Source of the DNA: Mycolicibacterium hassiacum DSM 44199
GTDB lineage: Bacteria; Actinomycetota; Actinomycetes; Mycobacteriales; Mycobacteriaceae
Length of the DNA: 64,000 bases
Assembly: GCF_900603025.1 (NCBI RefSeq)
Contig: NZ_LR026975.1
Location: forward strand, 558,001 to 622,000
Reading direction: 5' to 3'
The translations under genes were made by a program, and so were the position numbers. Shown piece by piece: positions 1-7,672 of the stretch. Every line of letters begins with the position of its first letter. Positions within the stretch are counted from its first letter, which is position 1. The notes under the pieces were generated by a model. The model saw nothing but the letters and a program-made list of their open reading frames with translations. It did no database searches and was not told where the DNA came from.

Positions 1-49
1 GGCTGAAGAAGCTCTCCATGGCTGCGTTGTCGCCGGCCGCGCCGACGCG
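1..49 (-). pseudogene. IS3-family transposase OrfB, distal fragment (continues off the left edge)
   Basis: Read on the minus strand, this stretch continues the OrfB frame that breaks off at 2699. Joining the two sides after removing one ACGCG copy gives an uninterrupted reading through VGAAGDNAAMESFFS, the region that in IS3 OrfB proteins lies between the second Asp and the catalytic Glu. The rest of the gene and the downstream end of the IS3 element lie outside the window. The IS21 insertion described next separates this fragment from its upstream part. Confidence 0.85.
45..49. repeat. Target site duplication, left copy (ACGCG)
   Basis: ACGCG directly precedes the left terminus of the IS21 element and recurs directly after its right terminus at 2699-2703. 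Removing the element and one copy restores the interrupted IS3 OrfB frame exactly. Confidence 0.85.
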
Positions 50-102
50 TGTCGCTTGCCAGGGTGATGGGACCACCTGATTGCCAAGGGGATGGGACCA
101 CC
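50..102. repeat. IS21 left terminal repeats
   Basis: The outer end TGTCGCTTGCC is followed by two copies of GATGGGACCACC (66-77 and 91-102), separated by a second TTGCCA motif. These are presumed IstA binding sites by analogy with other IS21 elements. Confidence 0.8.
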
Positions 103-110
103 GTGGCGCG

Positions 111-908
111 TTACTGAGGATGCTCGTCGTCGGGGCCGGGGTCAAGCTGGGGTCGGGTGCGTTGTCGGTAGGACGGTCCCTCGATGACCAGGGTGTGGGC
201 CGCGGAGGTCAGCCGGTCAATGGCTGATTGGGCGAGCAGGGTGTCGGCGGTCATGGTCAGCCATTCGGCGGGCTCGCGGTTCGACGTCACGATGGTGGTC
301 TTGGTGCGGTGGCGTTCGACGACGATTTCGTAGAAGTCGCTGGTTTCGGTGGCGTCGAGGGGTCGTAGCGCGAAGTCGTCGATGATGAGGACGTCGACGG
401 CGGCCAGTCGGCGGATCTCGGCTTCGACGGTGTGGTCGAGCCGGGCGGCGCGTAGCCGGGTGAACAGTTTGTCGGCGCGGCCGAACACGACGGTGTGGCG
501 GCGACGAATAGCCATGTGCCCCAATGCTGTTGCCAGATGAGTTTTGCCAACACCAACGGGTCCGAGGACGATGGCGGACTGGCCGGCGTCGAGGAACCGC
601 AGTGAGGTCAGATCGCCGAGCAGGGTGCGGTCATAGCGCAGGTCTTCATGTGCGGTCCAGGTGTCGAACCGCATGGTGGGGTCGAGCCCGGCTTTGGCCG
701 CTCGTAGTGCGGCGGAGCGGGATTCGCGTCTGGAGACCTCGTCGGCGAGCAGTGTTTCGAGAAAGCCGATGTGGCTGAGTTTGTGTTGGCGGGCCAGGGC
801 GGCGCGTTCGGGCAGGGTGTCGGCCATCGCTCCGAGTTTGAGGGCCTTGAGCAGTCTGAGCAGATCAGCGCCGATAGGGTCGGTGGCGCCACGGTGGGTG
901 GTGGTCAT
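111..908 (-). CDS. istB: IS21 helper ATPase IstB
   Basis: This 265-residue AAA+ ATPase assists the IstA transposase in target selection and strand transfer. The Walker A motif GPVGVGKT lies near residue 117, Walker B VLIIDDF near residue 173, and a downstream TSNREP segment resembles the sensor region; all fit IstB/DnaC-like ATPases. The length is normal for IstB (about 250-265). The start ATG at 908 lies one base beyond the istA stop, so the two genes are probably translationally coupled. No internal lesion is visible, in contrast to istA. Confidence 0.93.
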   Translation of the reverse strand: MTTTHRGATDPIGADLLRLLKALKLGAMADTLPERAALARQHKLSHIGFLETLLADEVSRRESRSAALRAAKAGLDPTMRFDTWTAHEDLRYDRTLLGDLTSLRFLDAGQSAIVLGPVGVGKTHLATALGHMAIRRRHTVVFGRADKLFTRLRAARLDHTVEAEIRRLAAVDVLIIDDFALRPLDATETSDFYEIVVERHRTKTTIVTSNREPAEWLTMTADTLLAQSAIDRLTSAAHTLVIEGPSYRQRTRPQLDPGPDDEHPQ

Positions 909-909
909 G

Positions 910-2536
910 TCAGCGGGTCTCCTCGGGATCGGTGCCGGGTACGGCGGTCAATGATGTTGGGGTGGAGTTGAATTCGGATGGATCGCGGACAAACCGGGTC
1001 GCGGTGTGGCCGACTGCCTGTGGCAGTGCCGGGGCGCTGGTCTCGGTGGCGCGCTCCAGCATGGAGGCGATCTTGTTCACCGAGACGACATCGAGATCCA
1101 GCGATAGCGAGCAGGCTTGTTCGACCCGCGCTGCGCCGTAGCGCCGTACCAGGCCCAGCAGGCGGTAGACCGTGCGCATCCGGGTCCAGGGCAGCCGGTC
1201 ATCGAGGATGCGTTCGGCGTAGATCCCCACGTGGGGGCCGTGGGAGGCGCAGGTGGCGATCAACGCCGCCACATCCCGCAGGGCGTAGCCGGTCTTGTGT
1301 TCGGGCAGATCGGTGGGGTCGGTACTGCGCCCACCGGGCCGCTGGCGGGGGTGAACCTTGACCAGCACGCCGCGGTGGTAGAACTTCACGAGCTCGGTGT
1401 CGGCGCGCACGTCCAAGCGCTGTCCTATCCAGCACTCGGGCAGCGAGTACAGCGCCTTGCCGACCTCGGCGTGGAAATCGCGGTGCACCTTGACCGTCTT
1501 GAACACCGGCACGTCATAGACCTCCGGCGCCGGCAGCAGCTTCGGTTGTTCCTCGGCGGTGAACACCTGCCCCGGCTGTGCGCAGGTGGTGCCGTGGGTG
1601 CGGGTGCCCGCCGTGTCACGACACCACCGCACGGCGGCCTGCTGCGCTTGCTCAAGGCTGGTGAATGTTTCACCGTCCCAGAAGTTTCGGCGCACGTATT
1701 GCACGGCGCGTTCCACGCGCGGCTTGTCTTTCGGCGAGGCCACCCACCCTCGCCGGGTCGGTCAGGAACCCGGCATGGCCGGCGTAGTCCAGCCAGCCCT
1801 GGCTGAACTGCGGGTTGACCGCATCGGCGGCGGCGATCACCGGTTTGAGATTGTCGGGGATCAGCACCGCGAACACGCCCCCGAAGAACTCCCACGCCGC
1901 CTCGCATCCGGCGATCACCGCGGCCAGGGTCTGCGAGTAGGACAGCCACACGAACATGTGTCGGGAGTACACCGCGGTGAAGATCAGGGCATGCACCTTG
2001 CGGCGCCGCCCGTCGGCGGGGTCGGTGAGCATCCCCAAATAGCCAAAATCGATCTGGCACTCCACCCCGGGATCACCATCGGCGACCCGTACTGTGAGGT
2101 CCTTGCGGCCGAAACCGCAACGCTGGCTGGCGAATCGATGCAATGTCCGGTACGGCACCACACAGCCCTGCCGACCCAGCAGGGTGTGGATCTTGGTCAC
2201 CGTCAACGGCCGCTGCTCTGGCGTGCCAGCCACCCAGGCAGTGATCTGATCCTCGAACCCCAAAAGCTGCTCCCACGCCGCCCCGTGGCCATCAGGGCGC
2301 ACCGGACGCACCGCTTCGGCGACCAACCCGATCAGGCCGTCATCAATCGCGCTGGGATCAGCGTCGCGGCGCAGACCGGCCCCCTGGGCGGCCTCGACAT
2401 AGCGCCGCACCGTCTTGCGGTCCAGGCCGCAATGCGCGGCGATCGTGCGATAGCCCGGCGCCGGCAACCCCGCGACCCCCAGCCACACCCGTAACACTTC
2501 TCTGATCTCATTCACACTGACCTCCCGAAAAGCCAT
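910..2536 (-). pseudogene. istA: IS21 transposase IstA, frameshifted
   Basis: The gene is split between two frames. The upstream part (2536 down to about 1745) has an N-terminal helix-turn-helix (YRTIAAHCGLDRKTVRRYVE) and the first part of the DDE integrase core (ECQIDFGYLG, LIPDNLKPVI). The downstream part (1743 to 910) continues with ASPKDKPRVERAVQYVRRNF, which carries the catalytic Glu region, and the C-terminal domain. The frames meet at CACCCACC (1741-1748), a tandem copy of CACC. Removing four bases joins FLTDPARV to ASPKDKPRV in frame. Reconstructed length is about 540 residues, usual for IstA. Programmed frameshifting seems unlikely because a four-base duplication explains the break. 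Confidence 0.88.
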
Positions 2537-2612
2537 GCCCGCCGACCTCCGTGACTTGAGCCGTCACGACCGATCGAACGAACAAACGAAAAGACCACCG
2601 ACGCGACGCGCC

Positions 2613-2698
2613 GGTGGTCCCATAACTGGCAATCCAGGTGGTCCCATCACCCTGGCAAAAATCAGGTCACACTGGTCCCATCCTCATGGCAGACGACA
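2613..2698. repeat. IS21 right terminal repeats
   Basis: Three inverted copies of the left-end repeat are present: GGTGGTCCCAT at 2613-2623, GGTGGTCCCATC at 2637-2648 and TGGTCCCATC at 2673-2682. The outer end, read inwards on the minus strand, begins TGTCGTCTGCC at 2698. The outermost copy is the most diverged. Confidence 0.8.
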
Positions 2699-2703
2699 AC
2701 GCG
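2699..2703. repeat. Target site duplication, right copy (ACGCG)
   Basis: This is the second copy of the five bases at 45-49, directly outside the right IS21 terminus. Confidence 0.85.
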
Positions 2704-3336
2704 CCCCATGGAGCCGACCATGTCGTGATGGTGCAGCGCGTGTACGAATCTCCTTGACCTGAACTGAGATCCACGATCCGAATGCAGAATGCACCCGGCG
2801 ACATCTCCGCGTCGGGCTACCGCGCTGTGCAGTGCACGGGTGGCCAGTCGGGACTTCATCCGGGAGTCGATGCTGTAGCCGACGATGCGGTTGGAGAACA
2901 CGTCTTTGATGGCGCAGAGGTAGAGCTTGCCCTCGCCGGTGCGGTGTTCGGTAATATCGGCCAGCCACAGCTGATTCGGCGCCTCAGCGGTGAAGTCACG
3001 TTCGACGAGATCGTCGTGGACTGGTGGGCCGGGCTTGCCGTTCTTGCCGCGTTTGCGCTTGCCGAACACGCTCCACAGGCGATTGTGCGAGCAGATGCGC
3101 CACGCGGTGCGCTCGGCCATCGGTTCGCCGGCGTCGCGGGCCTCTTCGGCCAGGTAGCGGTACCCGAACTCGGGGTCCTCGTGGTGAGCGTCGAACAGGG
3201 CGTTGGCGCGGTAGGCCTCAACGAGGTCGGCGTCGGTGACTGGGGCGGCCAGCCAGCGGTAATACGGTTGGCGGGCGAGCTTGAGTACCCGGCACGTCAC
3301 CGCGACGGGGATCCCGTCGGCGGCGAGCTCTTTCAC
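2699..3336 (-). pseudogene. IS3-family transposase OrfB, interrupted by IS21
   Basis: This is the catalytic part of an IS3-type OrfAB transposase. An HTH_21-like N-terminal region (residues 1-60) is followed by the integrase core with the first Asp in LWLADITEH and the second Asp in ILHSDRGSQF. The frame is native up to MVGSMGRV and then enters IS21 sequence; the continuation is at 1-49. The start ATG at 3336 overlaps the orfA stop. An A4 run inside GGAAAAGG, just upstream in the overlap, is a plausible -1 frameshift site for making the OrfAB fusion, as in other IS3 elements. The gene is inactive as it stands. Confidence 0.9.
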
Positions 3337-3641
3337 GAGCGGGTAGAGCCTTTTCCCGGCAGGTTGGCCTGTGACAGATACGCCGCGGCCCGGCGCAGCA
3401 CCTCGTTCTCCAGCTCGAGCAGCTTGATCCGACGCCGGGCCTCACGCAGCTCACCGGACTCGCTGGTGGTTCTACCGGGCTTGGTGCCCTCGTCGATGTC
3501 GGCCTGGCGAAGCCATTTGTGCAGCGTCATCGGGTGCACACCGAAATCGGTGGCGATCTGCTCGATCGTCACACCGTCTTCGCGGTTGCGGGCCACGCGC
3601 ACGACGTCGTCGCGGAACTCACGGGGATAGGGCCTTGCCAT
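3333..3641 (-). CDS. IS3-family transposase OrfA
   Basis: This 102-residue protein has a helix-turn-helix near residues 25-46 (TIEQIATDFGVHPMTLHKWL) and a C-terminal leucine zipper (LREARRRIKLLELENEVLRR), the standard layout of IS3 OrfA. The ATG at 3641 was chosen because MARPYPREFRDDVVRVA is the usual beginning of this family; a longer frame upstream belongs to the neighbouring gene remnant. Its last codons overlap orfB. Confidence 0.9.
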   Translation of the reverse strand: MARPYPREFRDDVVRVARNREDGVTIEQIATDFGVHPMTLHKWLRQADIDEGTKPGRTTSESGELREARRRIKLLELENEVLRRAAAYLSQANLPGKGSTRS

Positions 3642-3699
3642 GGGGACATCCTTCCAGCCTGCCCACGCTGGACAAGCCAACTCAGATGTCACCTGTTCG

Positions 3700-4233
3700 T
3701 GCAGCAGACCCGCGTTGTGCGGCTTGTGGGTCGTCGGTGAGTAGCAGGACGTGGGCTTTGCCGTCGCCGTGGCGCAGTAACCGTGCTGGCACGCCGTTGA
3801 GGTTGGCGGTGTAGACGCGTTCGAAGATCTCGCAGTCGGATAGGGGTACGAGGGCGCACCAGGCGCCGGGGCGAACTTGTTCGAATCCTTGTGGTGGTTT
3901 GCCGGTGATGGCGGTGAGCAGGACTTTGTCGTCCTGTGCGTCGGAGGAACTCCGACGATTGAACTCGGCGGGCGCCAGAGATGACTCGGCCCAGCCGCGG
4001 CCGGCGCCGTCATAGTGGGACAGCATTTTCTGTTCGCCGTCGTGGCGGATGCGTCAGTATTCGGTTCCCCAGGGGAAGCGGGTGCGGCTCATGTGCCAGA
4101 CGCGGGCAAGTGAGTTGCCGCGTAGGAATCCGTGCGGGAAGGTGGGCCAGGGGCTGGGTTGGTCGGTGGGGGTGGTGAATGTGGCGAGGGTTGGTGGGGT
4201 AAAGCGCACTACGTCGACATGTAACTCATCCAT
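3700..4233 (-). pseudogene. Candidate immunity gene of the toxin locus, frameshifted and truncated by IS3
   Basis: The ATG at 4233 overlaps the last codons of the reconstructed toxin frame by 8 bases, the tight coupling expected of toxin and immunity genes. The frame reads MDELHVDVVRFTPP and runs to RFPWGTEY, then hits TGA near 4051. Adding one base gives WRIRHDGEQKML and continues into SHYDGAGRGWAESSLAPAEF and on to LLTDDPQAAQ, after which the IS3 element begins. About 175 residues remain and the C-terminus is lost. I do not recognise the family. The immunity role is inferred from position only. Confidence 0.6.
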
Positions 4234-4740
4234 TCCCCTGTAGAATCCACTTGTCGCCTTTGAGTACAGCAACGAGTCGCTGGGTGCCGTCCTCGAGGAC
4301 TCCCCATATTTCAGCGCCTTCGCGCATCGTTATGTTATGCGTACCTCGCATTTGCCGACCGGAGCGTCGTCCTCCATCTGGAAGCGTATAACGTAGACGC
4401 TTGGTCGTCTGAGATAATCGGTGAGTCTCTGTAGTCTAAGCGCAACCCATTGTAGAGCTAGCTCGGTGTATCCAGGGTGCGGTATCGCCCACAACTGAGA
4501 ATGAGCCGCTGACCTTCATATTATCGAAGCCGTCTGGATTCTTCGGATAACCGTCGAGTCTGTTGGAGACCAACTTGCCAGACTTGTCGAAGAATGCGGC
4601 TTGAATAACCTTTGCGTCACTGTATTGGCGACGGGTTCAGGCAGGCTGTCGCGGATCGCATTTATGAGACTATTCTTGGCTATTGTCAAGTTGCTGCTGA
4701 TAGGCAAGTGAATAACTGCCGTATTGGGCGAGCAGATCGA
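4226..4740 (-). other. Degraded toxin tip, visibly AT-richer than surroundings
   Basis: Coherent peptide segments lie in successive frames. SLINAIRDSLPEPV is followed by RRQYSDAKVIQAAFFDKSGK and LVSNRLDGYPKNPDGFDNMK, then by AIPHPGYTELALQWVALRLQ and RLTDYLRRPSVYVIRFQMED, and finally by ITMREGAEIWGVLEDGTQRL through KGDKWILQGNG. Changes are needed near 4672-4700, 4630-4640, 4493-4505 and 4330-4345. Joined, they give a domain of about 150 residues that I do not recognise. Lower GC than the flanks suggests this tip was acquired separately from the N-terminal domain. Confidence 0.55.
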
Positions 4741-5262
4741 TCACATCAAAAATCCATTCGCTTGATTTCGGTTTGGATCTTGTGGTGCGGGTGGTGCCGT
4801 CCACCGGGCTATGAGTGCGGCCCTGGCCGTCGTTCGCCGCTCCACTACCGCCGTCGTTGTTGCCGGATCCGTCGCGGGCGGTGATGTTCTCGTCACCGTG
4901 AGAGGTTGTGTCGCGTGCGGTGGGGTTGTTCGGCCGCTGGGAATCGGGGGGACCGATTCGGTCGTCGTTGACTGTCTGTGGCCCAGGTGCGTTGCTTGAG
5001 GGCGTTTGCTCATGAACCGGCTTGACGGGTGCGGCCGGTGCGGTGGGTTGGCCGGGTGCGGCGCCGTTCGGGTTGTGTGCGCGTGGGGTGTCGGCGCTGG
5101 GTGTCTTGCCGGCAGGGGGGTGTGCGTCGACAGCGCTGTGGGTTGGCCCTGGGGTGTGGGGTGTGGTGGGTGTGTAGTGGCCCGCGCCGGTGACCGCAGG
5201 TGCCATCGCTGCCGTGGCGGGCTGGGGTTGGTGGGCGGCCGCGGCGTGGTGTGGGGTGTGCG

Positions 5263-5283
5263 TATCGACCGGTGTGTGCGGCG
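5263..5283 (-). repeat. Linker repeat, copy 2 (PHTPVDT)
   Basis: These 21 bases are identical to 5516-5536. Both encode the linker peptide PHTPVDT, but the two copies are read in different frames relative to the gene, which places a frameshift between them. Confidence 0.8.
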
Positions 5284-5515
5284 TTGTGGTTGTGGGCGAC
5301 TGGGTGTTCGACGCCGTTGGTGCGGTGGTGTTCGGTGGGGGTGTGTGTTTGGTCGATCCGGTGGTGTGTTTGGTCGGCTACCGGTTGGTGGCTGCTGCTG
5401 TGACCGGTGGCGGAGTGGTCGGAGACGCCTGCGCCGCCAGTGTGGTGCTCGGGTGCGTGTGCGGCCGCGGGCGGGTTCGCCGAGGCAGGTTCGTGGGTTT
5501 GATGATGCGCTCCGG

Positions 5516-5536
5516 TATCGACCGGTGTGTGCGGCG
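5516..5536 (-). repeat. Linker repeat, copy 1 (PHTPVDT)
   Basis: This is the upstream copy of the 21-base intragenic repeat, in the frame that follows the G-run frameshift. Confidence 0.8.
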
Positions 5537-7363
5537 CGTCGTAATGGGTTGTGGGTGGTGTTGTTTGGGGTGCGTGCTGGGGTGGCGTGTGGTCGGCGGG
5601 TGGGGTGTAGCCGGGTTGGGTGTTGGTGTGCGCGGGTGGCTCGGCAACCGGCGGCACCGGTTGGTGCGCAACGGTGGTGTTGGGTGCGTGTGCTGGAGGT
5701 GTGTTGATGTGCGGCCCGGTATCGGAGGGTCCGACGGGGCGTTGAGGTGGCGGGGGAGGCGGGCCGTCCCCGCCCCCCCGGTGGGTGAGCCGTACCAGTG
5801 ACCGGCGGACGTGACGAGGAGCCCGGTGGATCGATCGGGCGTGAGGGGACTCCGGCGTCGACGGGGTGGCCGGGGGTGTCGATGCGGTTGAAGGGACCGG
5901 GCGTGATGACCGATTCGGGGAGGCCCGGCTTGACCTCCGGCACATCGGGGACTTTCGACCCGTTGATCGACAGGCTCCCGTCGAAATTGCTGCCGAACGA
6001 TGGACCCTTGAATGAGGGCAAGTCGAGCTTGCCGAACGCCTTGCGGAACTGGTTGACACCCTTGGCCACAATGCCGCCCTTGGTGGCGCCCCCGCCGGGC
6101 GTGAACAGACTCGCGATGTTGAAGGCCGCTTCGCCGACACCGCGGCCCGGGTGGTCTCCGGTGAGTTCATCCCAGGCGATGAACTCTTTGCCCACGGTGA
6201 TGAGGAAGTCGTCCAGGGTCGAGGGGTCTTGGATGATACCCAGGGTGGTTTCGCCCATGGCGATCCAGGTGTCGACGTCGGCGAGCGCGATCGTTCCGGC
6301 CACGGAGTTGATAAGCCCGGTGAGCTCGCCTACCCGGAAGTCGATGTAGAAAGTCAGGGCTCCCGATATCACGCCGCCTACCTGGTCGCCGAGAAGTTCC
6401 CGCAGGTTCTTGTCGGCCCAATTCTGGAACCGTGATGCGGCGTCGCCGATCTCGGTCGTCAGGTGGCCGAGTGCTTCAACGATGGCTTTGACCTGGCGTT
6501 GTTGGTTCTCCAGCACGGTGCGGATATCGCGGGCGACTTGTATGAGGGTGTCGTCCGCATCGCCGGTGAAGATGCCTTTGATCGTGTCGAGTAACCCGCC
6601 GGGCGACAACCGGTCAAGCAGGCGCCGGATCGCGTCCTGAGTCTCCTGTACCTGCTGGGCGAAGCTCTCGATCTTGGTGGCGATCTCGTTGGCGAGGCCG
6701 GCCAACGCGGCGAGGCCGTCGGCCAGGTCGTCATACATGTCGGCGATCCGCGACGACTCGGGAATCTTCTGCGTCGACACCGCGGTCTTGCCGCGGCGTA
6801 GCCGATCGGACAGTGGCTGGAAGCCGTTCGCCAGGTTGCGCCACTGCCACGCGGTCAACCGCAACATCGACGGATTTCCTGACGGCCAAGATGCGCCAGG
6901 GGCACCGAGTGGATTGACGATGGGGATCAGGTGTTCGACGACGTACCAGGCGGCCGGCGGCGGCACGATGCTGCTGTTGGGGAAGCGCTTGGCCTCCGCG
7001 GGATCGGTTTTGTCGAAGTCGGTGTCCGCGCTGCCTGTCGGTGCTGCGCCACCGATGGTTGAGATCGTATCGGCGTTGGCGTAGTTGTGGCCGGTCGCCT
7101 GCAGTTTGATACCTGCGGCCTTGAGAGCGTTAGCGGCGACGGCCAGCCCGTTCGAGAATTCTTGCGCGCCGTTCCCGTACGCGAACGCCATGTTGATACC
7201 GGGGAGGTCAACTCCCGACGCCAACCCGCTCGACAGCACCGCCCGCAGCGCATCCATGAGCTTATCGAGCTGCTTACCGACCGAGGCCATATCGTCCCCC
7301 GCGCGGATAAGTTCCTGGGGTCGACCTCAATCCGGATGCCGTGAACACCGTCGGTGTCCGACA

Positions 7364-7672
7364 CTAGACACCCCACATCTCGGAGTTCTTGGTCACCGCG
7401 TCGGCGTAGTTCGATCGCGCGGTCTGGGCGATTCCGTTCAACTGCGACAGCGCCTCACGCATCTGCTCGGCCCCCTCGCGCCACCGAGACTGCGCCTGGG
7501 CCTGAGCATCGGATGCCGTACCGTGCCAGGTCTGCCGCAACGACACCATCGCCCGATCGATATCCTCCAAACACCTTTCGACCTCGCGCTGAAAACCGGT
7601 CATGCGCTCAATGGCGATCTTCATCTGGCTGAAATCGACCACCAGCGGCGCCCCACCACCACTAGCCGACAT
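7364..7672 (-). CDS. WXG100-family (Esx-like) protein
   Basis: At 102 residues it has the length of an ESAT-6/CFP-10 protein, with the helix-turn-helix hairpin and the W-X-G turn in the segment RQTWHGTASDA near residue 50. It probably pairs with the WXG100 domain encoded just upstream, or with the N-domain of the downstream toxin, for export by a type VII secretion system. The start ATG at 7672 lies inside the upstream gene (11-base overlap), and its stop overlaps the toxin GTG start by one base, so the three genes form one translationally coupled operon. The frame is intact. No secretion machinery genes are in the window. Confidence 0.9.
   Translation of the reverse strand: MSASGGGAPLVVDFSQMKIAIERMTGFQREVERCLEDIDRAMVSLRQTWHGTASDAQAQAQSRWREGAEQMREALSQLNGIAQTARSNYADAVTKNSEMWGV

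Larger units (their letters stand above)
50..2698 (-). mobile_element. IS21-family insertion sequence, 2649 bp, inserted in an IS3-family element
   Basis: The element carries istA and istB in the usual IS21 order, both on the minus strand. Its ends are related inverted repeats starting TGTCG (left TGTCGCTTGCCAGGGTGATG, right complement TGTCGTCTGCCATGAGGATG), each followed by further copies of a GATGGGACCACC-type repeat, as is typical of the multi-repeat ends of this family. A 5-bp direct duplication ACGCG flanks it. istA has a frameshift, so this copy is probably not autonomous now, although istB is intact. The element is nested in IS3 OrfB. Confidence 0.9.
2699..3700 (-). mobile_element. IS3-family insertion sequence, upstream part (right boundary approximate)
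   Basis: This part carries orfA and the first two thirds of orfB on the minus strand; the remainder is at 1-49 and beyond the window. The upstream terminus lies somewhere between about 3690 and 3715, where the reading frame of the truncated neighbour (which begins at 4233) stops making sense. I could not pair the terminal inverted repeat because the other end is outside the window. Confidence 0.75.
4226..7364 (-). pseudogene. CpnT-like type VII secretion polymorphic toxin, multiply frameshifted
   Basis: The GTG at 7364 overlaps the upstream WXG100 stop by one base and opens IRIEVDP. One missing base in the C run near 7325 shifts the frame; restoring it gives EVDPQELIRAGDDMASVGKQ. The next 450 residues form a helical N-terminal domain of the kind at the front of CpnT-like proteins (WQWRNLANGFQPLSDRL, coiled-coil segments, a GALTFYIDF hydrophobic stretch). 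A Pro/His/Thr-rich linker follows. One extra G in the run at 5775-5781 and a second slip between about 5284 and 5360 change frame. The linker ends near SEWIFDVIDLLAQYGSYSL (about 4720), and the tip is broken at least four more times before the stop at 4226. An ATG at 7290 could still start the N-domain alone. Reconstructed length is about 1040 residues. Confidence 0.75.

Noticed and set aside
57..2657. IS21 ends placed at the strongest inverted repeat (TGCCAGGG...)
   Set aside because: No target duplication flanks these positions. Moving to 50 and 2698 gives matching TGTCG ends, an ACGCG duplication and a restored IS3 frame.
5263..5536. Possible CRISPR-like repeats
   Set aside because: There are only two copies, inside a coding linker, with no regular spacers and no cas genes.
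4741..7290. A single 849-residue toxin protein as one open frame
   Set aside because: After the G run at 5775-5781 the translation becomes Arg/Pro/Thr nonsense, while another frame gives a normal linker. The long frame is a product of the frameshift and high GC.
1..7400. Frameshifts as general sequencing error
   Set aside because: More than 50 kb of core genes in the same window show almost no such breaks, and one lesion is a four-base duplication. Single homopolymer errors remain possible at individual sites.
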